64,000 nucleotides of DNA from contig NZ_LVCF01000033.1 in the NCBI RefSeq assembly GCF_001594145.1, forward strand, positions 11,178-75,177. The letters run 5' to 3'. The notes beneath the pieces are model-generated. The model was given only the letters and a program-made list of their open reading frames with translations. It did no database searches and had not been told where the DNA came from. The position numbers and the translations under genes are program-made. Below are positions 43,526-53,553 of the stretch, one piece after another (position 1 is the first letter of the stretch; every line of letters begins with the position of its first letter). Origin of the DNA: Branchiibius sp. NY16-3462-2. Lineage in GTDB: Bacteria > Actinomycetota > Actinomycetes > Actinomycetales > Dermatophilaceae.

Positions 43526-44875
43526 ATGACCACCACCTCATCCTCTGTGGAGGACACATCACAGCTCCCTGACGCGTCCGGCCTGCACCTGCGGCCCGGG
43601 CGCTGGATCGACGGCTGGGACCCGGAGAACACCGCCCAATGGGAGTCGGTCGGCCGACCCATCGCGCGCCGTAACCTGATCGGCTCCGTCTTCGCCGAGT
43701 TCCTCGGCTTCGTCACCCTCGGTATCTGGAGCATCGTGGTGCCCAAGCTCGGGGCGGCCGGTTTCCACCTGACCAACAACCAGCTGTACTGGCTGATCGC
43801 GCTGCCGGGTCTGCTGGGTGCCGCCCTGCGGATTCTCTACACCTTCATGCCGCCGATCTTCGGTGGTCGCAACTGGACCGTGGTGTCGGCGTTGCTCCTG
43901 CTGATCCCGCTCACCGGGCTCACCTGGGTCGTGCAGCATCCGGACACGCCCTACGGGGTCCTGCTCCTGGTGGCCAGCCTGGCCGGCCTTGGCGGCGGCA
44001 ACTTCGCATCGTCGATGGTCAACATCTCCTTCTTCTACCCGCAGCGCGAACGCGGCCGGGCACTCGGCATCAACGCCGCGGGCGGCAACATCGGCTCGGG
44101 GATCGTGGTGCTGGTCGTGCCCTTCGTCATCGCGACCGGTGGCGCCGGGATCGCGTTGTACCGCGCGGGGCTGATCTGGATCCCGCTCGTCCTCGGGGCA
44201 GCGGTCCTCGCGTACTTCACCATGAACAATCTCTCCAGTGCGCACGCCGACCTCGGCACCTTCGCCATGGCCGCGCGCTACCGCCACAACTGGATCCTCT
44301 CGCTGATCTACCTGGGCACCTTCGGCTCGTTCCTGGGCCTGTCCTTCACCTTCCCCAAGCTGACGTCCGACCTCTACCCGCACATCCCGTTGCAGATCGT
44401 CTTCATCGGTGCCGTCGTGGGTGCCCTGGTCCGGCCGGTGGGCGGCATGCTGGCCGACCGGTTCGGTGGTCGCTGGATCACCATCGGCGCGTTCGCGGTC
44501 ATGGCTGCCGGCTCCATCGCCCTGGTCGCGAGCCTGGGCAAGGTGCCGTTCGCGGTCTTCCTGGCGCTCTTCCTGGTCCTGTTCGCCGCTTCGGGGATCG
44601 GCAACGGCAGCGTCTACCGGATGATCCCGGCGGTCTACCACGTCGGCGACCACGACGCAGCGAGCCATGCCCGGGCGCGCCGGTTGTCCGCGGGCACCAT
44701 CGGTATCGCCGGAGCTGTGGGCGCGCTGGGCTCGTTCCTGATCCCCCGCAACTTCGCCATCTTCGGGTTGCACCAGGGCCTGATCAACCTGACGATCGTC
44801 TACCTGGTGCTGATGACGCTGACCTGGGCGGTCTACGCCCGCCGCGGGTCGGCCATGGCGCCCGAGCGGATCTAG
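43526..44875 (+). CDS. Nitrate/nitrite MFS transporter (NarK/NasA type)
   Basis: A 449-residue membrane protein with about 12 helices, starting at the ATG 5 nt after GGAAAGGA. The nitrate signature GGGNFASSMVNISFFYPQ (the NarK nitrate motif 1, Gly-rich) and the second motif GINAAGGNIGSGIVVLVVPF are present, so nitrate uptake or nitrate/nitrite exchange is expected. An N-terminal hydrophilic tail of about 45 residues precedes the first helix. It is divergent from nirB, and its stop codon shares CTAG with pdxT (44872-44875). Confidence 0.93.
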   Translation: MTTTSSSVEDTSQLPDASGLHLRPGRWIDGWDPENTAQWESVGRPIARRNLIGSVFAEFLGFVTLGIWSIVVPKLGAAGFHLTNNQLYWLIALPGLLGAALRILYTFMPPIFGGRNWTVVSALLLLIPLTGLTWVVQHPDTPYGVLLLVASLAGLGGGNFASSMVNISFFYPQRERGRALGINAAGGNIGSGIVVLVVPFVIATGGAGIALYRAGLIWIPLVLGAAVLAYFTMNNLSSAHADLGTFAMAARYRHNWILSLIYLGTFGSFLGLSFTFPKLTSDLYPHIPLQIVFIGAVVGALVRPVGGMLADRFGGRWITIGAFAVMAAGSIALVASLGKVPFAVFLALFLVLFAASGIGNGSVYRMIPAVYHVGDHDAASHARARRLSAGTIGIAGAVGALGSFLIPRNFAIFGLHQGLINLTIVYLVLMTLTWAVYARRGSAMAPERI

Positions 44876-45483
44876 GCCGCGTCGTTCGAGGCGGCGCGCA
44901 CCATCCGGGCGAACAGCGCGTGCACCCGATGGTCGCCGGTCACCTCAGGATGGAACGAGGTGGCCAAGGCGTGGCCCTGACGTACGGCGACCGGATGGGT
45001 TGCGCCATCCGGTCCCGTCACGCTGGCAAGGACCTCGACTCCTGCACCGACGGACTCCACCCACGGTGCCCTGATGAAGACCGCCCGCATCGGGTCGCCG
45101 CCCACCCCGGTCACCGCCAGGTCGGCTTCGAAGGAGTCGACCTGGCGACCGAAGGCGTTGCGGCGGACCGTCATGTCGATCGCGGCCAGTGGTTCCTGAT
45201 CGGGACGTCCGTCCAGGATTGAGGCCGCCAGCAGGATCATCCCCGCACACGAACCATAGACCGGCATCCCGTCAGCAATCCTCTGCCGCAACGGTTCTCG
45301 CAGTTCGAAGGTCGTGATGAGTTTGTCGATGGTCGTCGACTCACCGCCGGGGATGACCAGGCCGTCGATCGCCGCCAACTCAGCCGGTCGACGTACCGCG
45401 GGGGCGTCGGCACCAGCCTCCTGCAGCGCGCGCTGGTGCTCTCGCACATCGCCCTGCAACGCCAGCACCCCGATCGAAGTCAC
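44872..45483 (-). CDS. pdxT: Pyridoxal 5'-phosphate synthase glutaminase subunit PdxT
   Basis: A 203-residue class I glutamine amidotransferase that feeds ammonia to PdxS for vitamin B6 synthesis. GVLALQGDVREHQRAL opens it; the nucleophile Cys is in VYGSCAGMILLA, and the His/Glu pair in TSFHPEVTGD. It is normally next to pdxS, but here the two are separated by three genes (VWA, AAA, phosphatase). Whether the genes are cotranscribed is not shown; a hairpin lies just upstream. Confidence 0.95.
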   Translation of the reverse strand: MTSIGVLALQGDVREHQRALQEAGADAPAVRRPAELAAIDGLVIPGGESTTIDKLITTFELREPLRQRIADGMPVYGSCAGMILLAASILDGRPDQEPLAAIDMTVRRNAFGRQVDSFEADLAVTGVGGDPMRAVFIRAPWVESVGAGVEVLASVTGPDGATHPVAVRQGHALATSFHPEVTGDHRVHALFARMVRAASNDAA

Positions 45484-45540
45484 GAGCGCAGACTAGCCCG
45501 GCCCCGGACCGGCCTGCCCACCAGCTGCGCGGGGTACCGA

Positions 45541-45589
45541 CAGACGCGCGGGTTATCAGCCGAGCAGGTGTCGATAACCCGCGCGTCTG
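45541..45589. repeat. 17-bp perfect inverted repeat, 15-nt loop, upstream of pdxT
   Basis: The arms 45541-45557 (CAGACGCGCGGGTTATC) and 45573-45589 are perfect complements, and the loop is AGCCGAGCAGGTGTC. It fills the gap between the VWA stop (45599) and pdxT (45483). No T run follows on either strand. It has the same architecture (long stem, 15-nt loop) as the hairpin at 55297-55353 although the sequences differ. Confidence 0.7.
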
Positions 45590-45598
45590 CTGCACACG

Positions 45599-47560
45599 CT
45601 ATCGGCGACGTTGCGAGGAGCGGTTGGACAGGTAGCCATCCACCACAGCAACCCCGAGGTCGTCCAGTTCCGGTGCGACGACCGTGCCACCGACACGGTC
45701 CGCGAGCTGCTTCAAGAACCGCTCCAGGGAGGGGTCCTCCCCCAGCCGGTAGATCGTCGTATGCGCGCCCAGACGAGTCACAGCGTCCAACTCCCGCACG
45801 CTGTAGGCGACGGTCAGCGGGTGCGGCGGATAGGCGAAGGCCACCTCACCGTCGGGTTCGATGTGCGCGGTCGGCTCGCCATCAGTGACGATCAGCAACA
45901 CCGGCTGTGACGCGGGGTGCTTGCGGAAGAACTGCTGCGCCAGTAACAGCGCATGGTGCAGGTTGGTGCCCTTATCCCACTCGGGCGCAAGGGAAGTCAG
46001 GGTGTCAATGGGCATCCGCTCTGCGTGCCGGGCGAACGCGATCAACTCCAGTTGGTCGCCGCGGAAGCGGGTCTGGATCAGGTGATGCAACGCGACGGCG
46101 GTGCGTTTCATCGGCAGCCAGCGCCCGTCCATGGCCATCGAGAACGACGTGTCGACCAGCAGGGCGACGGCGGCATGGGTGCGTTCCTGGGTCTCCTGCA
46201 CCTCGACGTCGTCCATGACCAGCATCGGCCCGCCGTCAACGGCACGTCGCACCGCGGCGTTGGTCATCGTGCGGGACACATCCCACGGTTCGGTGTCACC
46301 GAAGGCCCACGGTTTGCTCGCGCCGGTCGCCTCCCCCGCGAGGCCGGCCCGCATCGCCTGGCGCGAACCGTCCCGGCCGGACAACGACCGGGTGATGTCG
46401 CGCAGCAACGTCTTGCCGAGTTCGCGCATCGCCCGTGGCGACAGGCGCAGGTCGCCTTCGCTGTCCTTGTTGAGCATGTCCCGTTGGCGCATCCCGGCGT
46501 CCAACTCCTGCAGGTGCCGGGCCGCTTCGGCGGCTTCCGGTCCGAGGAGGCGGTCGAGGGCGTCGAGGTCCAGGTCGGCCATCTGGGAGCCGGCGTAGGA
46601 CTGCGACAGTTGCTCGGCGAGCTGATCGAGCGCGGCCACCTCCTGCAGCACACCGGTGCCGTCACCCAGACCCAGCCCCTGCTCGCCATCCATCGCTTCC
46701 GAACCACCCCAGCCCGCATCCGGGCGCAGGTCCTGCAACAGCGAATCCAACTGCGACAGTTGCGACATCAACTCCGGCGAGCCGAACGCCGAAGCGGCGA
46801 GTTCATCCAGTTCCGCGCGTTGCTCCGGCGTCAACGAGTTGCGCAGCCGCTGTGCCGCAGCCGCCCGTTGGGCCAGGGAATCCAGCAGTTCCTCGATGTT
46901 CTGCGGGTTCTCCGGGAAGTGTTGGCCGTGCTTGGCCATGAACTGCTCGAAGTCCTCGGAGGTGTCCTGGCCTTGGGCGTGCTTGCTCAGCAGATCGTTG
47001 AGGTCGGACAGCATTTCGCTGACCTGCTGGCGATCCTCGTCGGTCGCGTTCTCCAGGGCCTGCTTCATCCCGGCGAAGCGCTGATCGAGCATTTCCCGGC
47101 CTAATAGGTCCTTGATCTGCTCGAACTTCTCCCGTGCTTCCGAGCTGCGCCACGAGTAGTCACCCAGCTCGGTGACCGCGGCGGCCGGCGACGGCGGCAG
47201 GTTCTCCATCCGCATCTCGGCGAACCGGGCGTCGTCGTCCAGGTCACGGGCCAGTTGCTTGCGCTCGGCCAGGACGGCTTGGTCCAACAGCTGCCGGATC
47301 TGGTCGAACGTGCCGCCGAGGTTGCTGCGCTGCAGCAGATCCTGGCGTCGGCGCATCGCCTGCGCGGCCAGCTCGTCCAGACCCTGCCGGCCCTTCGGAC
47401 CCTGCCGCAGGAACTCGCGCAGCGCGCGGTCCGCGGAGTATCCGGCCATGACGCTCTCGCTGACCGCGTCCAGGGCTTCGGCCAGATCGACCGGTGGCGC
47501 AAGCGGATCCGGGCCGCCGGAGTACCGGTGGTAGCGACTGTCGCCGCGGTGACTGACCAT
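45599..47560 (-). CDS. VWA-domain protein (chelatase-type partner)
   Basis: A 653-residue cytosolic protein. The first two thirds are helical and Glu/Gln/Leu-rich, with coiled-coil character; residues about 460-640 form a von Willebrand A domain with the metal site DTSFSMAM and the matching TDGEPTAH. Paired with an upstream AAA ATPase (TGATG overlap by one base), it resembles the magnesium-chelatase-like pair Rv0958/Rv0959 of Mycobacterium tuberculosis (recalled, not searched). Such MoxR/VWA pairs are thought to act as metal insertion or protein-remodelling machines; the target is unknown. Confidence 0.82.
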   Translation of the reverse strand: MVSHRGDSRYHRYSGGPDPLAPPVDLAEALDAVSESVMAGYSADRALREFLRQGPKGRQGLDELAAQAMRRRQDLLQRSNLGGTFDQIRQLLDQAVLAERKQLARDLDDDARFAEMRMENLPPSPAAAVTELGDYSWRSSEAREKFEQIKDLLGREMLDQRFAGMKQALENATDEDRQQVSEMLSDLNDLLSKHAQGQDTSEDFEQFMAKHGQHFPENPQNIEELLDSLAQRAAAAQRLRNSLTPEQRAELDELAASAFGSPELMSQLSQLDSLLQDLRPDAGWGGSEAMDGEQGLGLGDGTGVLQEVAALDQLAEQLSQSYAGSQMADLDLDALDRLLGPEAAEAARHLQELDAGMRQRDMLNKDSEGDLRLSPRAMRELGKTLLRDITRSLSGRDGSRQAMRAGLAGEATGASKPWAFGDTEPWDVSRTMTNAAVRRAVDGGPMLVMDDVEVQETQERTHAAVALLVDTSFSMAMDGRWLPMKRTAVALHHLIQTRFRGDQLELIAFARHAERMPIDTLTSLAPEWDKGTNLHHALLLAQQFFRKHPASQPVLLIVTDGEPTAHIEPDGEVAFAYPPHPLTVAYSVRELDAVTRLGAHTTIYRLGEDPSLERFLKQLADRVGGTVVAPELDDLGVAVVDGYLSNRSSQRRR

Positions 47561-48966
47561 CAGCCGTACGTCGTGTGGCCGGCTTCGTCGGCGTCCTTGC
47601 CGATCCGCCGAGCCAGGTAGAGGCCCTCGAGCGCGAACTCGATGGCGTTGGCCCGCTCTCCAGGGGTTGCTGCTTCGAACCGCTGCTCGATCTGGTCGTA
47701 GAGATCGGACTCGCCGATCCGCGGCAATTGCTCCAGCACCTCGGCGGCGGGCGTGCGGGGTCCGGTCTCGATCTGGGTGCCGTCCTCGATGGCGGCCACC
47801 AACAACGCCAGATCGACTCCGGCCAACGTGCCGCGGACCGTGTCGGCGATGCTGGTGCGCAGCAGGTGATCCAGGACCGGTCGCTCCCGGCCCTCATGGC
47901 CGGACTCGAACTCGACCTTGCCGGTCAACACCTCCAGCACGTCGGGCAGGTCGACGACCCGGGCAACGGCGGCATCCTCCCCGTTCACTGCGGCCCGGTG
48001 CAGAGCGCCTGCGGCGACCGTTTCTGCCGCGGCAATCGCGAATCGTGCTGACACACCTGAGCGTTGGTCGATCGCGGAGGATTCGCGCAGCGCGCGGGTG
48101 AAGCGGGCGATGACCTCCAGAACGGACGCGGGCACCTCCGCGACGACCTCGCTCTCCTGCTCGATAACGGCCACTTCGCCGGCAAGGTCCAGCGGGTAGT
48201 GCGTGCGCACCTGCGCACCGAAACGGTCCTTCAGCGGGGTGATGATCCGGCCGCGGTTGGTGTAATCCTCCGGGTTGGCGCTGGCGACGACCAGCACGTC
48301 CAACGGCAGACGCAGCAGATAGCCACGGATCTGGATGTCCTTCTCCTCCATCACGTTCAGCATCGCGACCTGGATCCGCTCGGCCAGGTCGGGCAGTTCG
48401 TTGATGGCCACGATGCCGCGGTGCGCCCGCGGGATCAGTCCGAAGTGAATGGTCTCCGGGTCGCCGAGACTGCGCCCCTGCGCGACCTTCATCGGATCAA
48501 CGTCACCCACCAGGTCGGCTACGGAGGTGTCAGGGGTAGCCAGCTTTTCGGCGTACCGCTCCGAGCGATGCCGCCACGCCACGGGCAGGTCGTCGCCGAG
48601 TTCGGCCGCGCGGCGGATGGACTCGGTCGTGATGGGGTCGTAGGGGTGCTCGCCCAGTTCGGCACCCTCGATGACGGGGGTCCACTCGTCCAGGAGCAAG
48701 GGCAGCGTCCGCAGCACCCGGGTCTTGCCCTGACCGCGTTCACCCAGCAGGACGATGTCGTGACCGGCAAGCAGCGCGCGCTCCAGCTGGGGCAGCACGG
48801 TGTCGTCGAACCCCTGGATGCCGGGCCACGGATCGCGGCCGGAGGCCAGCGCCGCCAGCAGGTTGGCGCGCAGTTCCTGGCGAACGGTGCGGTATTCGTG
48901 CCCGCTTGCCCGCAGCTGCCCGAGCGTGCTGATGGCCGGCGGATCGGAGCGATCAGGGGTTGTCAC
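47560..48966 (-). CDS. AAA+ ATPase, MoxR/magnesium-chelatase-like
   Basis: A 468-residue ATPase. The GTG at 48966 (VTTPDRSDPPAIS) is the last sensible start before a long low-complexity frame that overlaps the divergent phosphatase gene; its ribosome site is weak. Walker A is LLGERGQGKTRVLRTL; Walker B is GIVAINELPDLAER; sensor 1 is VVASANPEDYTNRGR. The C-terminal helical lid follows. With the VWA protein it forms a two-gene unit. Lies between pdxS and pdxT. Confidence 0.85.
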   Translation of the reverse strand: MTTPDRSDPPAISTLGQLRASGHEYRTVRQELRANLLAALASGRDPWPGIQGFDDTVLPQLERALLAGHDIVLLGERGQGKTRVLRTLPLLLDEWTPVIEGAELGEHPYDPITTESIRRAAELGDDLPVAWRHRSERYAEKLATPDTSVADLVGDVDPMKVAQGRSLGDPETIHFGLIPRAHRGIVAINELPDLAERIQVAMLNVMEEKDIQIRGYLLRLPLDVLVVASANPEDYTNRGRIITPLKDRFGAQVRTHYPLDLAGEVAVIEQESEVVAEVPASVLEVIARFTRALRESSAIDQRSGVSARFAIAAAETVAAGALHRAAVNGEDAAVARVVDLPDVLEVLTGKVEFESGHEGRERPVLDHLLRTSIADTVRGTLAGVDLALLVAAIEDGTQIETGPRTPAAEVLEQLPRIGESDLYDQIEQRFEAATPGERANAIEFALEGLYLARRIGKDADEAGHTTYG

Positions 48967-49047
48967 GTGTCGAACGCTACGCTGCGGGCCGGTCTCATGA
49001 ACCACCCTTTCCGGAAGCACCCTCCGCAGGGTGCCTACGATTTGTGG

Positions 49048-49824
49048 GTGACGCAACGATGGATCGATCTCGATGGCTTGGTCAACATGCGCGACATCGG
49101 CGGGCTGCCGACCGCTGGTGGCGGACGCACCCAGTTCGGTCGGTTGATCCGCTCGGACAATCTGCAGGACCTCACGCAGGATGACGTCCGTCGGCTCGTC
49201 GACGACCTCGGCGTCACCGACATCGTGGACCTGCGGGCGGACCGGGAGCTGCGCCTGGAGGGACCAGGACCGATGCGTGAGGTCAGCACGGTGACCCATC
49301 ACCATCATTCGCTGCTGCGCGAGCGGACGGACGAATCGAGTGAGCACGTCGCGCAGCGGGCACTGGGCACGACGCCCCGCCGGACCCGGGGGGCCGACTT
49401 CTGGGCGCGCAACTATTTGGGCTATCTCGAGAACCGACCGGACTCGGTCTCCGGAGCTCTCTCGGCGATCACGGGCGCCTCCGGGACCACCGTCGTGCAC
49501 TGCGCGGCGGGCAAAGATCGCACCGGGACCGTCGTGGCCATGGCCCTGGACGTCGCCGGCGTACCGCACGCCGAGATCGCTGCGGACTACGCCCTGACCC
49601 AGGAGCGTCTCGCCGCGATCATCGAGCGACTCTCGCGGCGTCCGTCGTACGGCGAAGCGCTCGCGACCCAGACCCTGGCTGATCAGACGCCGCACGCGGA
49701 CTCGGCCCTGGCGATCCTCACCGCACTGGCCGACGGCTGGGGCGGGGCCGCCGGATGGCTGCGTGAGCAGGGGTGGTCCGAGCAGGAGGTCGGGCAACTG
49801 CGCGACCGGCTGACCGCCCCCTGA
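49048..49824 (+). CDS. Tyrosine-protein phosphatase (PtpB-like)
   Basis: A 258-residue phosphatase with the P-loop HCAAGKDRTG (catalytic Cys and Arg), near residue 150, and the N-terminal block NMRDIGGLPT plus LIRSDNLQDLT, like the actinobacterial PtpB/dual-specificity group that acts on phosphotyrosine or phosphoinositides. The GTG at 49048 (VTQRWIDLDGLV) is chosen; the ATG at 48997 would add 17 residues before it. It ends 9 bp before the convergent pdxS stop. Substrate unknown; phosphoinositide action is possible in a PIM-producing cell but not shown. Confidence 0.85.
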   Translation: MTQRWIDLDGLVNMRDIGGLPTAGGGRTQFGRLIRSDNLQDLTQDDVRRLVDDLGVTDIVDLRADRELRLEGPGPMREVSTVTHHHHSLLRERTDESSEHVAQRALGTTPRRTRGADFWARNYLGYLENRPDSVSGALSAITGASGTTVVHCAAGKDRTGTVVAMALDVAGVPHAEIAADYALTQERLAAIIERLSRRPSYGEALATQTLADQTPHADSALAILTALADGWGGAAGWLREQGWSEQEVGQLRDRLTAP

Positions 49825-49833
49825 CCCCTCCGC

Positions 49834-50724
<891 letters not shown>

Positions 50725-50810
50725 ACGACCAGGCTAGAGGCACCGTGAGGCAGCTAGGTGCCACGGGCCGGCATTTGGCATCAAACGGTCAGGAGTAACT
50801 CCTGCCGTGT

Positions 50811-51404
50811 TCAGGCCTCCGGGACCGGCACCGCGACCTGCGGAACGGTGTCGTCGAAGTCGAGCACCTGCGGCAGGTCGGTGTGGCCGGCCAACCGGAA
50901 CACCCGGACCAACGGCTGGGCGCGCATGTTCTGCACGTCAGCGACGGCATCGTTGTAGAACCGGCGCGCCAACTGGACCCGCTGACACGCGGCCTGCACC
51001 CGGTCGAGCTGCTCCACGGCGTAGCCATCCCGCGCCCGCATCGTCTCCACCACCTCTGGCGTGAGGACCGCGATCAGGGTGTGGGTCAGGTCGGTTTCCA
51101 CCTTCGCCCGGTGGGCGTCCACCCCCTGCTCGGACACCTCGACCCGCACCGCGGCGGCGTCGGAGGTGTCCAGCGACTCGCTGGCCGCCTCGGCCAGCAG
51201 CAGGGCGCTGGCGGGATCGATCAATCCCGAATTCGCCAGTTCGACCGACACCTCGGCGCGCCGGACCAGTTGCGCGTCCAGGGCCGACACCGACCCCTCG
51301 ACCTTGGCGTGCAGCCGGTCGAGCCGGGCGGCGTTGTAGGACAAGTACCACGCGACCACAGCCATGATCGCGACCGCTAGTGCGATCCACCCCAGCGTCT
51401 GCAT
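50811..51404 (-). CDS. LemA-like membrane-anchored protein
   Basis: A 197-residue protein with one N-terminal membrane helix (about residues 5-21) followed by a helical domain. The stretches YNAARLDRLHAKVEGSVSA and FYNDAVADVQNMRAQPLV resemble the two ends of the LemA family helix bundle, but the match is by eye. The position after pimA is often filled by a NUDIX hydrolase in relatives; I see no NUDIX box here. Its ATG overlaps the pimA stop by one base. Confidence 0.6.
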   Translation of the reverse strand: MQTLGWIALAVAIMAVVAWYLSYNAARLDRLHAKVEGSVSALDAQLVRRAEVSVELANSGLIDPASALLLAEAASESLDTSDAAAVRVEVSEQGVDAHRAKVETDLTHTLIAVLTPEVVETMRARDGYAVEQLDRVQAACQRVQLARRFYNDAVADVQNMRAQPLVRVFRLAGHTDLPQVLDFDDTVPQVAVPVPEA

Positions 51405-52615
51405 CAGTCACCTCCTGTCAGTCTGCGCAACTGCCGGACTGCCGACAGCCGCCTCCCCCGCCGCGTGATGCTCGGTGCGGTCTCTTCCATCATGGCCGGG
51501 CGGGGGTCGGCGGCGATGACGGTTTCGTACACATTGATGATTTCGGTCGCCACTCGGGACCAGTCGAACTCCCGCGCCCGTTGCAGACCGGCGGATCGCA
51601 GTCGGGCACGCAAATCCGCATCGTCCAGCACACGTTCGATCTGGGCGGCGAGGGACCCGGGGTCCTCATTGGCGAACAACACGCCGCACATCCCCCCGCG
51701 CAGAACGGCATCGAAGGCCTCGATGTCGCTGGCGATCACCGGTGCCCCGGCGCTCATCGCCTCGATCAGGATGATGCCAAAGCTCTCCCCGCCGATGTTC
51801 GGAGCGACGTAGGCATCCACCGAATGCAACAGGCTGGCCTTCTGCTCATCCGTGACCGCCCCGAGGAACTCACACGCCGCCTTCACCTGCTCCGGCCGGC
51901 CGGACATCACCTCACGGGGATCGCCGGGCCCGGCGATCAGCACCCGCAGCCCCGGATACCTCACCAACAGCTGCGGCAGTGCGCTCAGCAGCACCGCAAT
52001 ACCTTTACGCGGTTCCTCGATCCGCCCCAGGAAAGCGATCGTCGGCCGTTGCGCAGTGCCCTGCCAGGCCGGGGTCACGTGCGCCCGGGCGAAGTCATCG
52101 ACGTACACGCCATTGGGGATGACGGTGCAGTCCATGTCGATGTGCGACAGCAGGAACCGCCGGGCGGCCTCCGACACCGCGATGCGGCCCCGGATCTTCT
52201 CCAGTCCGGACTGCACCACCGGTTGCAAGGTGCTCAGCGTCCGGGAGCGGGCGTTGCTGGTGTGGAAGGTCGCGACCAGCGGCCCTTCGCAGGCCCACAT
52301 GGCCAGCATGGACAGACTCGGGCTGACCGGCTCGTGCACGTGGACCACATCGAACTCGCCGCGTTCGATCCACCGCGACACTCGGGCCGCCGTGACCGGG
52401 CCGAAGAGCAGCCGGGCCACCGAACCGTTATACGGCACGGGGACCGCCTTCCCGGCGCTGTCGACGTACGGCGGCAGCGGGGTGTCGTCGTCCGCCGGCG
52501 CGAGCACGCTGACGTGATGCCCTGCGGCTAAAAGGTATTCGGCCAGGTCACGGACATGGAACTGCACCCCGCCGGGCACGTCCACGGCGTACGGGCAGAC
52601 GATCCCGACCCTCAC
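51404..52615 (-). CDS. pimA: Phosphatidylinositol mannosyltransferase PimA-like (GT4)
   Basis: A 403-residue GT4 glycosyltransferase that should add the first mannose from GDP-mannose to phosphatidylinositol on the inner face of the membrane. The first block is CPYAVDVPGGVQFHVRDLAEYL; the donor-site block is ESFGIILIEAMSAGAPVIASD (EX7E motif). The context (pgsA, acyltransferase, pimA) is the standard PIM cluster. A basic C-terminal tail of about 40 residues follows. GTG start overlapping the acyltransferase stop as GTGA. Confidence 0.9.
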   Translation of the reverse strand: MRVGIVCPYAVDVPGGVQFHVRDLAEYLLAAGHHVSVLAPADDDTPLPPYVDSAGKAVPVPYNGSVARLLFGPVTAARVSRWIERGEFDVVHVHEPVSPSLSMLAMWACEGPLVATFHTSNARSRTLSTLQPVVQSGLEKIRGRIAVSEAARRFLLSHIDMDCTVIPNGVYVDDFARAHVTPAWQGTAQRPTIAFLGRIEEPRKGIAVLLSALPQLLVRYPGLRVLIAGPGDPREVMSGRPEQVKAACEFLGAVTDEQKASLLHSVDAYVAPNIGGESFGIILIEAMSAGAPVIASDIEAFDAVLRGGMCGVLFANEDPGSLAAQIERVLDDADLRARLRSAGLQRAREFDWSRVATEIINVYETVIAADPRPAMMEETAPSITRRGRRLSAVRQLRRLTGGD

Positions 52616-53553
52616 CGCGCTGAGTCCCGCGCCGGGTCCAGGTCGTCGATGAAGACGCGCTGCATCATGTGCCAGTCCGCGGTGTGCAACCGGATCTGCT
52701 CACCGAGTACGTCGACGCAGGCCTGGGTCATGAGCCGCACCTTCTCGGTGTCATCGACCCCGTCCGGCACCGGCACGCGGGGGCCGATGTGGGCGGTGAT
52801 GCCCTGCATCGCCCGCCCGGGCAGCGGCCGGTAGCGGATCGCGATGGTGTGCAGCGCGGCACCGGTCTCCAGCGCCAACCGGGCCGGGCCGGCGGCGACC
52901 TTGGCCCGGTGCCCGCACAGGTCCACCTCGACACCGTGAGAGGTGAGGTCGCGATCGGCCAGCAGGGGCACGAAACCTCCGGCGTTCAGTGCGTCGCGCA
53001 TCGCGGCGTACGGCGCGCCGCCGCCGGTGAGCGGGATGATCGTCATGCCCAGGCTCTCCCGGAATTCCAGGAACTCCTCGAAGAGCTCCTCCGGCTTGAG
53101 CCGCTCGGCGATCGTGGTGACCTTGGCAAAGTGGTAGGTGGCCCACGCACCGGTCAGATCCCAGTTGCCCATGTGGCCGAGGAACCCGATCAGCGGCCGG
53201 CCCGCGCTCACCTCGGCCACGATGTCGTCGCCGTGATCCTCCAACTGCACGATCCCGTCGAGGGATTCGCGGGTCTGCAGTTGCAGCCGGAACGCGTCGC
53301 AGAAGTACCGCAGGTAGGACCGCATACCCTCCTTGACCAGCGCTTCCAGCTCTGGCTCGGCCAGTTCGGGACGGACCCGTGCGTAGTTGGCCCGCAGCCG
53401 CTGCACGCTCTTGCCGTTACGCGCATAGGTGCGGTCCGCGATGGCCTGGAACGCGGCGTACGCCGATCGCTCGGGTAACCGGCGCACGACGCCCCACCCG
53501 GCGCGATAGCCGGCAACGGTCGCGGCCCCGGTCAGCTCGCTGCGGCGGCTCAC
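52612..53553 (-). CDS. Phosphatidylinositol mannoside acyltransferase
   Basis: A 313-residue acyltransferase of the LpxL/HtrB lysophospholipid type, which acylates PIM on the mannose. The motif GHMGNWDLTGAW contains the catalytic His-x4-Asp pair, and LLADRDLTSHGVEV the second conserved block. The start GTG at 53553 overlaps the pgsA stop (GTGA), so it is probably coupled. PatA function is inferred from the cluster. No membrane segment is needed; it should attach to the inner membrane face. Confidence 0.9.
   Translation of the reverse strand: MSRRSELTGAATVAGYRAGWGVVRRLPERSAYAAFQAIADRTYARNGKSVQRLRANYARVRPELAEPELEALVKEGMRSYLRYFCDAFRLQLQTRESLDGIVQLEDHGDDIVAEVSAGRPLIGFLGHMGNWDLTGAWATYHFAKVTTIAERLKPEELFEEFLEFRESLGMTIIPLTGGGAPYAAMRDALNAGGFVPLLADRDLTSHGVEVDLCGHRAKVAAGPARLALETGAALHTIAIRYRPLPGRAMQGITAHIGPRVPVPDGVDDTEKVRLMTQACVDVLGEQIRLHTADWHMMQRVFIDDLDPARDSAR

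Noticed and set aside
49017..49033. Short hairpin GCACCCT-CCGC-AGGGTGC before the phosphatase
   Set aside because: Seven bp only, common by chance at this GC content; kept out of the feature list.
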